A DNA stretch of 7,464 bases from Pseudomonadota bacterium (GTDB lineage Bacteria > Pseudomonadota > Alphaproteobacteria > Rhizobiales > Xanthobacteraceae). The translations under genes and the position numbers were made by a program. The DNA lies in NCBI GenBank assembly GCA_023387695.1, contig JAEWHT010000381.1, positions 1 through 7,464 on the forward strand. Direction: 5' to 3'. Position 1 is the stretch's first letter. Each line of letters begins with the position of its first letter. Under the pieces are notes generated by a model. That model made no database searches. It was not told the DNA's origin and saw only the letters and a program-made list of their open reading frames with translations. This document shows, in pieces, positions 1 through 5,737 of this stretch.

Positions 1-740
1 TCTCGGAAGATCTCGGCATCAAGCTCGAGAACGTCACGCTCAACATGCTCGGTCGCGCCAAGAAGGTGATGATCGACAAGGAGAACACCACGATCGTCAA
101 CGGCGCCGGCAAGAAGGCCGACATCGAAGCGCGCGTGGCCCAGATCAAGGCGCAGATCGAGGAAACCACCTCGGACTACGACCGTGAGAAGCTCCAGGAG
201 CGTCTCGCCAAGCTCGCTGGCGGCGTCGCGGTGATCCGCGTCGGCGGCGCGACTGAGGTCGAGGTGAAGGAGCGCAAGGATCGCGTTGATGACGCGATGC
301 ATGCGACCCGCGCGGCTGTCGAGGAAGGCATCGTCCCGGGCGGCGGCGTAGCCCTGCTCCGTGCGTCCGAGCAGCTCAAGGGCCTGCGCACCAAGAACGA
401 CGACCAGAAGACCGGCGTCGAGATCGTTCGCAAGGCTCTGTCGGCTCCCGCTCGCCAGATCGCGATCAATGCCGGTGAAGACGGTTCGGTGATCGTCGGC
501 AAGATCCTGGAGAACAAGACCTACGCTTACGGCTTTGACTCCCAGACCGGCGAATACGCCGACCTCGTCAAGAAGGGCATCATCGACCCGACCAAGGTGG
601 TCCGTACCGCGATCCAGAACGCAGCTTCGGTTGCGGCGCTGCTGATCACCACGGAAGCCATGGTCGCCGAGCTGCCCAAGAAGGGCGGCGCAGGTCCCGC
701 AATGCCCCCGGGCGGCGGCATGGGCGGCATGGACTTCTAA
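1..740 (+). CDS. groEL: 60 kDa chaperonin GroEL, C-terminal part (5' end outside window)
   Basis: Cytosolic ATP-driven folding chaperonin that works as a double heptameric ring with GroES. The reading frame is open from base 3 and ends with TAA at 738-740, giving 245 residues. By comparison with the roughly 545-residue family this is about residue 300 onward: the end of the apical domain, the second intermediate segment and the C-terminal equatorial domain. Diagnostic stretches are TSDYDREKLQERLAKLAGG, the RVDDAMHATRAAVEEG segment holding the aspartate used in ATP hydrolysis, the PGGGVAL nucleotide loop, and the DPTKV and ITTEAMV segments near the end. The tail is Gly/Met-rich (GGGMGGMDF), as in canonical GroEL but short. 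A strong terminator follows about 60 bp downstream, so this is the last gene of its operon. Bradyrhizobium species usually carry several groESL copies; which copy this is cannot be told here. Confidence 0.98.
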   Translation, partial: SEDLGIKLENVTLNMLGRAKKVMIDKENTTIVNGAGKKADIEARVAQIKAQIEETTSDYDREKLQERLAKLAGGVAVIRVGGATEVEVKERKDRVDDAMHATRAAVEEGIVPGGGVALLRASEQLKGLRTKNDDQKTGVEIVRKALSAPARQIAINAGEDGSVIVGKILENKTYAYGFDSQTGEYADLVKKGIIDPTKVVRTAIQNAASVAALLITTEAMVAELPKKGGAGPAMPPGGGMGGMDF

Positions 741-800
741 GCGACGAAGTCGTCCCGGACGCGGTGCAGCGCATATCCGGGATCTCGCTCCACAACTACG

Positions 801-833
801 AAACCCCGGCAGCGATGCCGGGGTTTTTGTTTT
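801..833 (+). terminator. Rho-independent terminator of groEL
   Basis: An 11-bp stem is formed by AAACCCCGGCA (801-811) and TGCCGGGGTTT (816-826) around the GNRA-type tetraloop GCGA. A T-rich tail (TTTTTGTTTT, 824-833) follows. It lies 60 bp after the groEL stop in the right orientation. Confidence 0.93.
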
Positions 834-855
834 GCGGGGACGAAGCTCTCTCCCC

Positions 856-896
856 GTCATTCCGGGGCGGCGCAAAGCGCCGAGCCCGGAATCCAT
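856..896 (+). repeat. Palindromic repeat, copy A (GTCATTCCGGGG family)
   Basis: A 41-nt element. The outer stem is ATTCCGGG/CCCGGAAT and the inner stem CGGCGC/GCGCCG, with an AAA triloop and a small G/AG internal bulge. It shares its outer stem and flanks (GTC before, CCAT after) with copies B, C and D. Copy B lies inverted 62 nt downstream, so A and B form a pair whose GTCATT ends both face outward. The pair sits between the 3' ends of the convergent groEL and lepB genes, a usual position for REP-type repeats. It is not coding; the short ORFs across it are spurious. Confidence 0.9.
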
Positions 897-958
897 GGCG
901 CGGCTTGGGACTCGGCGCCGAACGGCCCAGCAAAGCGACGCGCTGTGCTTGTGGATGA

Positions 959-997
959 ATGGATTCCGGGCTCGCGCTTCGCGCGCCCCGGAATGAC
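959..997 (-). repeat. Palindromic repeat, copy B (inverted relative to A)
   Basis: A 39-nt element in minus orientation. The outer stem ATTCCGGG/CCCGGAAT is identical to copy A. The inner stem is one base pair shorter (CGCGC/GCGCG) with a GAA triloop. It ends 7 nt from the lepB stop codon, so the hairpin would lie in the lepB mRNA 3' end and may protect or end that transcript; no T-run follows on the minus strand. The 62 nt between A and B are GC-rich and include the perfect palindrome TCGGCGCCGA at 912-921. Confidence 0.9.
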
Positions 998-1004
998 CGA
1001 GGGG

Positions 1005-1751
1005 CTACCTCACCTTCCCCAACCGCTCCGCGCGCAGCTCGCCTTCGGAATCAAGCGACCAGAAAATCCGCGTCACCTTGCCGACGAGATTGTCCATGGG
1101 GACGTAGCCGATCGCCGACATCATGCGGCTGTCGGTCGAGTTGTCCCTGTTGTCGCCCATCGCGAAGAAGTGGCCGGCAGGCACGGTGTAAACCGGTGTG
1201 TTGTCGAGGAAGCCGTTGTCGATACAGTCATAGGTGATGTAGCTCACCCCGTTCGGCAGCGTCTCGCGCCAGCGCTTGATCTTCTCGTCGTCTTCACCGC
1301 CGCAGGCGGAGCCGGCGGCCGCATCCTTCAGCGCGACGCGCACCACCGGCTTGTCGTTAATGAACAGCTGCCCGTGCTGCATCTGGATGCGATCGCCGGG
1401 CAGTCCGACCACGCGCTTGATGTAGTCGACCGTGTCGTCCTTCGGCGTCGTAAAGACGACGACATCGCCAATTGCGGGATCAGCGGCGAGGAAACGGCCG
1501 GAGATGAATCGCGGCGCGAAGGGAAACGAATAGCGGCCGTAGCCATAGGCATATTTGGCAGCAAAGACGTAATCACCCACGACCAACGTCGGGGCCATCG
1601 AGTTGGCCGGAATGTTGAACGGGTGAAGCAGCACGAAGCGAAACAGGATCACCGGCGACCACAGCACGGGGACGAGCAGGATCAGGACGACGATCGCCTT
1701 CCAGTCGCTGGATTTGGCCCGCGGCCGAATGGTGTCCTGAAGCGTCGTCAT
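1005..1751 (-). CDS. lepB: Signal peptidase I (type I leader peptidase, S26 family)
   Basis: Membrane-bound serine protease that removes signal peptides from exported preproteins on the periplasmic side. It has 248 residues and one hydrophobic N-terminal anchor (about 18-42). Box B is NIPANSMAPT with the nucleophile Ser51. Box C is GDVVVF (95-100). Box D is DYIKRVVGLPGD with general base Lys112. Box E is GDNRDNSTDSR (199-209). Between boxes D and E an inserted segment contains Cys150 and Cys176, which could form a disulfide as in E. coli LepB. The ATG at 1751 is preceded by a G-rich stretch (GGGCAGGG) at about the right distance for ribosome binding. The gene is not beside rnc/era as lepB often is in this group, so it is probably a second signal peptidase paralogue, perhaps the counterpart of B. 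japonicum sipS. That last point is inference. It converges on groEL. Confidence 0.96.
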   Translation of the reverse strand: MTTLQDTIRPRAKSSDWKAIVVLILLVPVLWSPVILFRFVLLHPFNIPANSMAPTLVVGDYVFAAKYAYGYGRYSFPFAPRFISGRFLAADPAIGDVVVFTTPKDDTVDYIKRVVGLPGDRIQMQHGQLFINDKPVVRVALKDAAAGSACGGEDDEKIKRWRETLPNGVSYITYDCIDNGFLDNTPVYTVPAGHFFAMGDNRDNSTDSRMMSAIGYVPMDNLVGKVTRIFWSLDSEGELRAERLGKVR

Positions 1752-1790
1752 CGCCTGCCCTGCCCGACAAGGTTGTACATCGAAAGTAGC

Positions 1791-1812
1791 GCAATCGATT
1801 GCGTACGCAATC
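1791..1812. promoter_or_regulatory. Overlapping palindromes upstream of lepB, candidate operator
   Basis: Two perfect palindromes overlap: GCAATCGATTGC (1791-1802) and GATTGCGTACGCAATC (1797-1812). They amount to three half-sites, GCAATC, GATTGC and GCAATC, lying 40-60 bp upstream of the lepB start. Such dyads usually bind a dimeric regulator. Which regulator is unknown, and no confident -35/-10 pair was seen beside them. Confidence 0.5.
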
Positions 1813-1839
1813 CTGATACATCCGATGATCTTGGTCGCG

Positions 1840-1859
1840 TGAACGCGCCGCTGCGTTCA
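1840..1859. repeat. Inverted repeat TGAACGC-N6-GCGTTCA
   Basis: A perfect 7-bp inverted repeat with a 6-nt spacer, about 90-110 bp upstream of lepB and 26 bp beyond the hairpin at the end of the SPFH gene. It could be a second operator or part of a transcript-end structure. No T-run follows on either strand. Confidence 0.35.
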
Positions 1860-1884
1860 TGACGACGACAATATGACGATGCAT

Positions 1885-1910
1885 GAAGGACCGCCCGTGG
1901 GCGGCCCTTC
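1885..1910 (-). terminator. Hairpin at the 3' end of the SPFH gene, probable terminator
   Basis: On the minus strand GAAGGGCCGCCC (1910-1899) and GGGCGGTCCTTC (1896-1885) form a 12-bp stem including one G-U pair. It begins 3 nt after the SPFH stop codon. On the plus strand the same position is an A-C mismatch, so the structure favours the minus transcript. There is no clean T-run, so termination may be weak or the hairpin may mainly protect the 3' end. Confidence 0.6.
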
Positions 1911-1913
1911 TGT

Positions 1914-3065
1914 TTACGCGCTCTCGGGCGCCTTGATGCGCACGAGCCGGGTCAGGAGAGCATCGAGGCCCTCGCCGTTGCCGGCGTGGAGATCGATGCG
2001 GCCGACCTTCTCGACCAGCCGCTCCAGCGACTCCAGCTCCTTGAGCCGAAGCAGCAGAGGGTTCTCCTCCATCAGGCGGGCGGTGTTCAGGAGCGACCGC
2101 GTTGCCGCCGTCTCCTCCTGCCGGCGGATCAGGTTCGCCTTCGCGACCCGCTCCGCCTCCACCACCTTGTTCACCAGCTCCCGGATTTCGCCGGGCAGGA
2201 TCACATCCTTGACGCCGAGCTCGGTGACCTCAACACCGGACTCCGCGACGCGTGCACGCACATAGTCGCGCAGCTCCGCATCGAGCGCCGCCTTCGCAGA
2301 CAGCACCTCGTCCAGCGTCCGGCCCGCAACCGCCTCGCGGATCGCGAACTGCACCAACCGGTACAGCCACGCATCCACGTCGGGCACGGTCGCCACCGTG
2401 CGCTCGGGATCGACCACCCGACGGAACGCCGTCAGCGTCACCCGCAGCGCGATGCGATCCTTGGTCAGCATCTCCTGCGCGGTGATCTCGACCGCCTGGG
2501 GCCGTAGGTCGAGCCGCTTCACCTCGATCTTGCGGCCGACGGTCCAGAAGGCGTGCCGACCGGATGCGAGCCGCTCAACGAGCCGGCCCTCAACGTAGAG
2601 CAGGCCCGCCTCGTGGTTCTCGACCACCGTCTCGGACGAGACGGCCGAACGGTTGCGCTCGATCATGCCGAGGTGCCGCGCGTCGATGCGGGGATCGCTA
2701 GACACATCGATGCGCTCGACATCGATGCGCGTTGCGACCTTCCAGTAGACACGCACCTGCCAGGGCGTCATCAGATGCACGGGCCGGCCGTCGAGGCTGA
2801 CGATGGCGATCTCGTCCGCCCGCGTCTCGACCGCCTCGAACAGCTCCGCAGCAAGATCAGGGCGCGCGGCCTTCAGCACCGCGTAGCGATCCGTGGGGAA
2901 TTCGGTGCCCACGACGTTGTACACGGTCGCCGTCAGCTCGTTGCGCAGATCGTACAGGCGATGCCGACCGGGCGCGAGCATACGCTCGAGCTGGCCGTTT
3001 CGCGTGAGTAGCGCGCGCTCGCCATCCTTCACAGTCACAGTCGTCGTCAGCAAATGCCACGTCAT
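1914..3065 (-). CDS. SPFH/Band 7 (slipin-like) family protein with triplicated N-terminal module
   Basis: A member of the stomatin/prohibitin/flotillin superfamily, whose proteins oligomerise as membrane-associated scaffolds; the exact role is unknown. The ATG at 3065 is preferred over one 45 bp upstream because GGAGA sits 6 nt before it and the family similarity begins there. The protein has 383 residues. Three similar beta-rich units follow each other: about 14-51 (GERALLTRNGQLERMLAPGR), 84-121 (DEIAIVSLDGRPVHLMTPW) and 149-187 (HEAGLLYVEGRLVERLASGR). The third leads into the main SPFH core, which contains EMLTKDRIALRVTLTA and GVKDVILPGEIREL. A charged helical region ends the protein (AERVAKANLIRRQEETAATR, then a LLLRLKELESLERLVEKV amphipathic helix), as expected for coiled-coil assembly. 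Unlike classical slipins there is no N-terminal hydrophobic anchor. The gene appears to be monocistronic. Confidence 0.9.
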   Translation of the reverse strand: MTWHLLTTTVTVKDGERALLTRNGQLERMLAPGRHRLYDLRNELTATVYNVVGTEFPTDRYAVLKAARPDLAAELFEAVETRADEIAIVSLDGRPVHLMTPWQVRVYWKVATRIDVERIDVSSDPRIDARHLGMIERNRSAVSSETVVENHEAGLLYVEGRLVERLASGRHAFWTVGRKIEVKRLDLRPQAVEITAQEMLTKDRIALRVTLTAFRRVVDPERTVATVPDVDAWLYRLVQFAIREAVAGRTLDEVLSAKAALDAELRDYVRARVAESGVEVTELGVKDVILPGEIRELVNKVVEAERVAKANLIRRQEETAATRSLLNTARLMEENPLLLRLKELESLERLVEKVGRIDLHAGNGEGLDALLTRLVRIKAPESA

Positions 3066-3114
3066 GGCAAATCTCCATCGTTTGCTGCCGGCCCGTGGGT
3101 CGCGCAGCATGTTT

Positions 3115-3130
3115 CAATTCAAAGGAATTG
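3115..3130. promoter_or_regulatory. Inverted repeat CAATTC-AAAG-GAATTG upstream of the SPFH gene
   Basis: A perfect 6-bp dyad with a 4-nt spacer, 50-65 bp upstream of the SPFH start, in the only AT-rich patch of that upstream region. It is a reasonable operator or promoter-overlapping site. No regulator can be named. Confidence 0.35.
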
Positions 3131-3394
3131 AGGACGCGGACGACGCTTCCTGCGGAGATCGACGGGCCGGGGCTTGAGCTTGCGTGATGACGGGCGCACG
3201 CGCGCGATCGCGCGACAAAAGTCGCGCGGCCATGCGGAGCCACCCGGCATCGGCGCAAGCGGTATCTACCGCGGCACGAAGCCGGTCTCACAGTGTCTTA
3301 AGTTCGGACGGAGAGCCTTACGGCAAAACGGCCGGACTGCGACTGAAGCGCGCGTCCGGTCCTCGTCAGAGGTGTCAGTTTTTCAGGCTGACCC
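3131..3394. other. Non-coding stretch with several hairpins, no credible gene
   Basis: No ORF here has family-like sequence or a convincing ribosome site. Visible structure includes a 14-bp palindrome CGCGCGATCGCGCG (3201-3214) overlapping a hairpin CGCGCGAC-AAAA-GTCGCGCG (3209-3228); the two are mutually exclusive folds. There is a dyad CCGGAC/GTCCGG (3332-3337 and 3354-3359) and a small stem CCTC-GTCA-GAGG (3361-3372). GTCAG/CTGAC (3374-3378 and 3388-3392) lies just past the tRNA-like pair on the minus strand. Some of these may belong to the 3' end of the tRNA-like transcript; none has a T-run on that strand. Confidence 0.4.
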
Positions 3395-3397
3395 GGA

Positions 3398-3471
3398 GCG
3401 ATGGAGCGGGAATCGAACCCGCGACACGATGATTACAAGTCACCTGCTCTACCCAACTGAGCTATCCTTTG
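3398..3471 (-). tRNA. tRNA-Thr(UGU)-like sequence with imperfect acceptor stem
   Basis: Read on the minus strand, all tRNA arms are present. They are T8 A9, D-stem GCTC/GAGC with loop AGTTGGGTA, anticodon stem GGTGA/TCATC (one G-U), loop CTTGTAA with anticodon TGT (Thr) at 3437-3435, a 5-nt variable region GTGTC, and T-stem GCGGG/CCCGC with loop TTCGATT. The acceptor arms CAAAGGA and TCCATCG pair at only five of seven positions, with A-A and A-C mismatches at 4-69 and 2-71. The 3' end reads C-TCC, not N-CCA. It is therefore either an unusual tRNA, a decaying tRNA gene, or a tRNA-like domain of a longer RNA. It begins at the base directly after the CCA of the neighbouring tRNA-like unit, so both would be on one transcript. 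Confidence 0.5.
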
Positions 3472-3543
3472 TGGGACAAGAGACCGGAATCGAACCGATG
3501 CCTTCGGGGTTTCAGCCCGACGCTCTCCATGAGCTACACCTGC
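3472..3543 (-). tRNA. tRNA-Phe(GAA)-like sequence with short D-loop, degenerate
   Basis: On the minus strand the anticodon stem TCGGG/CCCGA holds the loop CTGAAAC with anticodon GAA (Phe) at 3513-3511. The T-loop TTCGATT is canonical on a stem ATCGG/CCGGT. The D-stem GCTC/GAGC is intact, but its loop is only ATGGA, too short for a normal tRNA. In the standard register the acceptor GCAGGTG/CTCTTGT has two wobbles and one T-T mismatch. A better helix is GACAAAAG (3550-3543) with CTCTTGTC (3482-3475), seven of eight pairs, which leaves eight unpaired bases before the D-stem. An encoded CCA follows at 3474-3472. It looks like a tRNA-derived structure more than a working elongator tRNA-Phe. Confidence 0.42.
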
Positions 3544-3638
3544 TTTTGTCTTCATTCGGCGGAACACGAAACCGGAGACCGGCTCGCGCCAGCCGGGATC
3601 TCGGAGAGCCCGGACACATGGCCTAGCGAAGGAGCGCG

Positions 3639-3667
3639 CTAATAAGGTATGCACGGAGCGTTGGCAA
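3639..3667 (-). promoter_or_regulatory. Sigma70-like promoter for the tRNA-like transcript
   Basis: On the minus strand TTGCCA (3667-3662, 5/6 to the -35 consensus) and TATTAG (3644-3639, 4/6 to the -10) are separated by exactly 17 nt. Initiation near 3632 would give a leader of about 85 nt, rich in short GC dyads such as CCGGG/CCCGG at 3593-3613, before the first tRNA-like unit. The -35 lies only 25 bp from the outer end of repeat copy C. Confidence 0.55.
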
Positions 3668-3691
3668 GAGGGATCGCAATACTTTTCTTTT

Positions 3692-3743
3692 GTCATTCCG
3701 GGGCGCGGCGAAGCCGCGAGCCCGGAATCCATAACCACAGGCC
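3692..3743 (+). repeat. Terminal inverted palindromic repeat, copy C
   Basis: A 52-nt element. The first 41 nt match copy A: GTC, outer stem ATTCCGGG/CCCGGAAT, inner stem CGCGGC/GCCGCG, GAA triloop, CCAT. It extends a further 11 nt (AACCACAGGCC), an extension shared with copy D but not with A. Against the reverse complement of D it is identical at 47 of 52 positions by hand alignment. It ends at the base immediately before the GIY-YIG stop codon. Confidence 0.92.
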
Positions 3744-4031
<288 letters not shown>

Positions 4032-4037
4032 TCCATC

Positions 4038-4089
4038 GGCCTGTGGCTATGGATTCCGGGCTCGACGCTTCGCGCCGCCCCGGAATGAC
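4038..4089 (-). repeat. Terminal inverted palindromic repeat, copy D
   Basis: The inverted partner of copy C, also 52 nt. The outer stem ATTCCGGG/CCCGGAAT and GAA triloop are unchanged. The inner stem is CGGCGC/GCGTCG including one G-T(U) pair. The inner end (GGCCTGTGGCTAT, plus strand) matches the extension of C with one difference. In the GIY-YIG transcript this hairpin would lie immediately before the start codon and could limit translation. Confidence 0.92.
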
Positions 4090-4167
4090 GACCGAATGTT
4101 AGGATCATACTGAGAACATATCAACCACTAGCTGCGACAGCGATCTTGAGATCGATACAGAAGCGCG

Positions 4168-5001
4168 TCACGCGCGCGCCATCTCCTGGAAACACGCCCT
4201 CACCCAGTCGATCGTCACGCGTGTCGCGGCGTCGCGCTTGAGGTGGTTCTGCACGAGCAACCAGGCGTCGCGGCGCTTCGGCAGCAGCGTCGCGCGCAGG
4301 CGGCGATCGCCGAGCAGATCTGCGCAACTATACTCCGGCAGCACACCGGCGGCCTGATGCGCGCGGACCAGATTGCGGATGACACGGACGTTGTCGGTGA
4401 TGCAGCGCGCGCGGGCCTTCCTGGTGCGCAGGAATTGCATCTCGGGAATGGCGCCCAGCTCATCCGGATATGCGCAGAGCATCGGCTCGCCTTCGGTCGC
4501 AACAGGCTCGACATAGTAAAGCTTGATATCGCCGAGCTTTGAGATCGCGAAGTCGCCCTTGTCGGGCTTGCGCAGACGGATGGCGAGGTCGGCTTCCCAG
4601 CGCGAGAATCTGACGTTCTCGCTCGAGGTGAGGAATTGCAGTGTCAGGCCAGGATGAGAGTGCAGGAAGTCGCTCGCTCGCGGCGACAGCACTTCCTCGG
4701 CAACCGTGTTGGTGGAAGCGATGCGCAGCCGTCCCACCGGGCCGGCGAGACTCTCGCCGACGCGACCAATCTCGGCGGCGTGCGCCGCCATCGCCTCGAC
4801 ATGCGCCAGCACTGCCTCGCATTGCCGCGTCGGCTTGCGGACGCCGTCGGCGGCCTCGAACAGACGCAAGCCGAGCGCACGTTCGATGCGCGACAGCCGA
4901 CGCCCGACCGTGGTCTCGTCGATGCGCAGCCGCGCGCTGGCGCCGGCATAGGTGCCCTCGTCCCTGACGGCGGCGATGATGCGCAGATCGTCCCAGTTCA
5001 T
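4168..5001 (-). CDS. LysR-family transcriptional regulator
   Basis: A 277-residue DNA-binding regulator, slightly short for the family (about 300). The winged helix-turn-helix occupies residues 1-60: MNWDDLRIIAAVRDEGTYAG, then the ARLRIDETTVGRRLSRIERALG recognition region. A linker helix follows, then an effector domain beginning near RLRIAST and carrying the SRWEADLAIRLRKP strand typical of the first subdomain. The ATG at 5001 is chosen because MNWDDLR is the usual N-terminus of this class; a longer open frame upstream is only the antisense of the hydrolase gene. The ribosome site is weak. It diverges from the hydrolase-GST-SDR genes across a 129-bp region with repeated dyads, so it most likely controls them and itself. 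The effector is unknown. A small dyad CGATCT-TG-AGATCG (4141-4154) lies after its stop but lacks a T-run. Confidence 0.94.
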   Translation of the reverse strand: MNWDDLRIIAAVRDEGTYAGASARLRIDETTVGRRLSRIERALGLRLFEAADGVRKPTRQCEAVLAHVEAMAAHAAEIGRVGESLAGPVGRLRIASTNTVAEEVLSPRASDFLHSHPGLTLQFLTSSENVRFSRWEADLAIRLRKPDKGDFAISKLGDIKLYYVEPVATEGEPMLCAYPDELGAIPEMQFLRTRKARARCITDNVRVIRNLVRAHQAAGVLPEYSCADLLGDRRLRATLLPKRRDAWLLVQNHLKRDAATRVTIDWVRACFQEMARA

Positions 5002-5031
5002 GCTTGTCAGGCTACATCGGCCGGAGGCTGC

Positions 5032-5077
5032 CTGCAATATCGCAGCCACCCGCTGCAATATCCCTGCATATCGGCAG
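5032..5077. promoter_or_regulatory. Candidate LysR operator array in the divergent promoter region
   Basis: Two dyads of the form CTGC-N6-GCAG lie at 5032-5045 and 5064-5077, 32 bp apart (three helical turns). Between them an extra CTGCAATATC (5053-5062) repeats the first ten bases of the upstream dyad at a 21-bp interval (two turns). Its distance to the third CTGC is 11 bp (one turn). All elements therefore face one side of the helix, as in LysR tetramer recruitment and activation sites. No strong -35/-10 pair lies downstream, which suits activator dependence. Confidence 0.6.
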
Positions 5078-5130
5078 GCCATCCCGAGGCTATGTTTGGA
5101 CAGCAATTCCCACCGGAGATTCCAGAGACC

Positions 5131-5724
5131 ATGACGACCGCAAAGACCTTGCTGCAGCTCGCCGGTGCCGACCTCAACCCGCCCCGCCTTGCCGACGCCG
5201 CGCTGGTGCTGATCGACATCCAGAACGAATATCTCGCCGGCCCCCTCGCCCTGCCCGACGCCAAGCCCGCGATTGCGCGGGCGGCCGCGCTGCTGGCACG
5301 GGCGCGCGAGGCCGGATCTCCGATCATCCACATCGCCCATCGCGGCAAGGCCGGCAGCCTGTTTGATCGCGGCGCGGACCGCGGCGCCATCGTCGCCGAA
5401 CTCACTCCGCGTGCCGGCGAGCTGGTGATCGAGAAGGAGCTGCCCAATTCGTTTGCCGGCACCGATCTCAAGTCGCGCCTCGGCGCGACCGACCGCAAGA
5501 ACATCGTGCTGGCCGGCTTCATGACGCATATGTGCGTCAGCTCGACCGCGCGCGCCGCACTCGACCTCGGCTTTCGCACCACGATCGATGCCGATGCCTG
5601 CGCCACGCGCGATCTGCCCGACGGCCGCGGCGGCACGCTGGACGCGCGGACCATTCACGAGGTTGCGCTCGCAGAGCTATCCGACCGCTTCGCGATCATC
5701 GCACGCGGCGATGTTCTGAAATAA
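5131..5724 (+). CDS. Cysteine hydrolase, isochorismatase superfamily
   Basis: A cytosolic 197-residue hydrolase of the isochorismatase/nicotinamidase fold. Members hydrolyse amides, carbamates or vinyl ethers through a Cys-Asp-Lys triad. Visible triad candidates are Asp29 (LVLIDIQNEY), Lys102 (VIEKELPNSFAGTDL) and Cys135 (GFMTHMCVSSTAR). The GFMTH segment contains the family's usual cis peptide, and ARAALDLGF follows the nucleophile as expected. The start at 5131 gives the usual family length; GGAG at 5114-5117 and AGAG nearer the ATG are possible ribosome sites. It is the first gene of a probable operon, with the GST gene 13 bp downstream, and is divergent from the LysR gene. The substrate cannot be assigned. 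Confidence 0.95.
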   Translation: MTTAKTLLQLAGADLNPPRLADAALVLIDIQNEYLAGPLALPDAKPAIARAAALLARAREAGSPIIHIAHRGKAGSLFDRGADRGAIVAELTPRAGELVIEKELPNSFAGTDLKSRLGATDRKNIVLAGFMTHMCVSSTARAALDLGFRTTIDADACATRDLPDGRGGTLDARTIHEVALAELSDRFAIIARGDVLK

Positions 5725-5737
5725 CGGGGGTGACGCG

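Noticed and set aside
764..1237. Short plus-strand ORFs across 764-958 and 959-1237
   Set aside because: They are translations of the palindromic repeats A and B (the recurring MDSGLALRAPRND-type string) and of the lepB antisense strand. They have no ribosome site or family resemblance.
945..1862. Long plus-strand ORF of 305 codons
   Set aside because: It is antisense to lepB, which has all catalytic boxes; the ORF is a by-product of high GC.
3174..3626. Plus-strand ORF of 150 codons
   Set aside because: It runs antisense through both tRNA-like sequences, giving the typical tRNA-read peptide WSGNRTRD; no protein family is visible.
3433..3738. Minus-strand ORF of 101 codons
   Set aside because: It starts inside repeat C (MDSGLAASPRPGMT) and reads through the tRNA-like leader, so it is a repeat artefact.
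4636..5130. Upstream extension of the hydrolase reading frame
   Set aside because: It overlaps the LysR coding strand in antisense. The hydrolase family begins at the ATG at 5131 and the usual length is reached from there.
5002..5658. Upstream extension of the LysR reading frame
   Set aside because: It is antisense to the hydrolase gene; the helix-turn-helix N-terminus starts at 5001.
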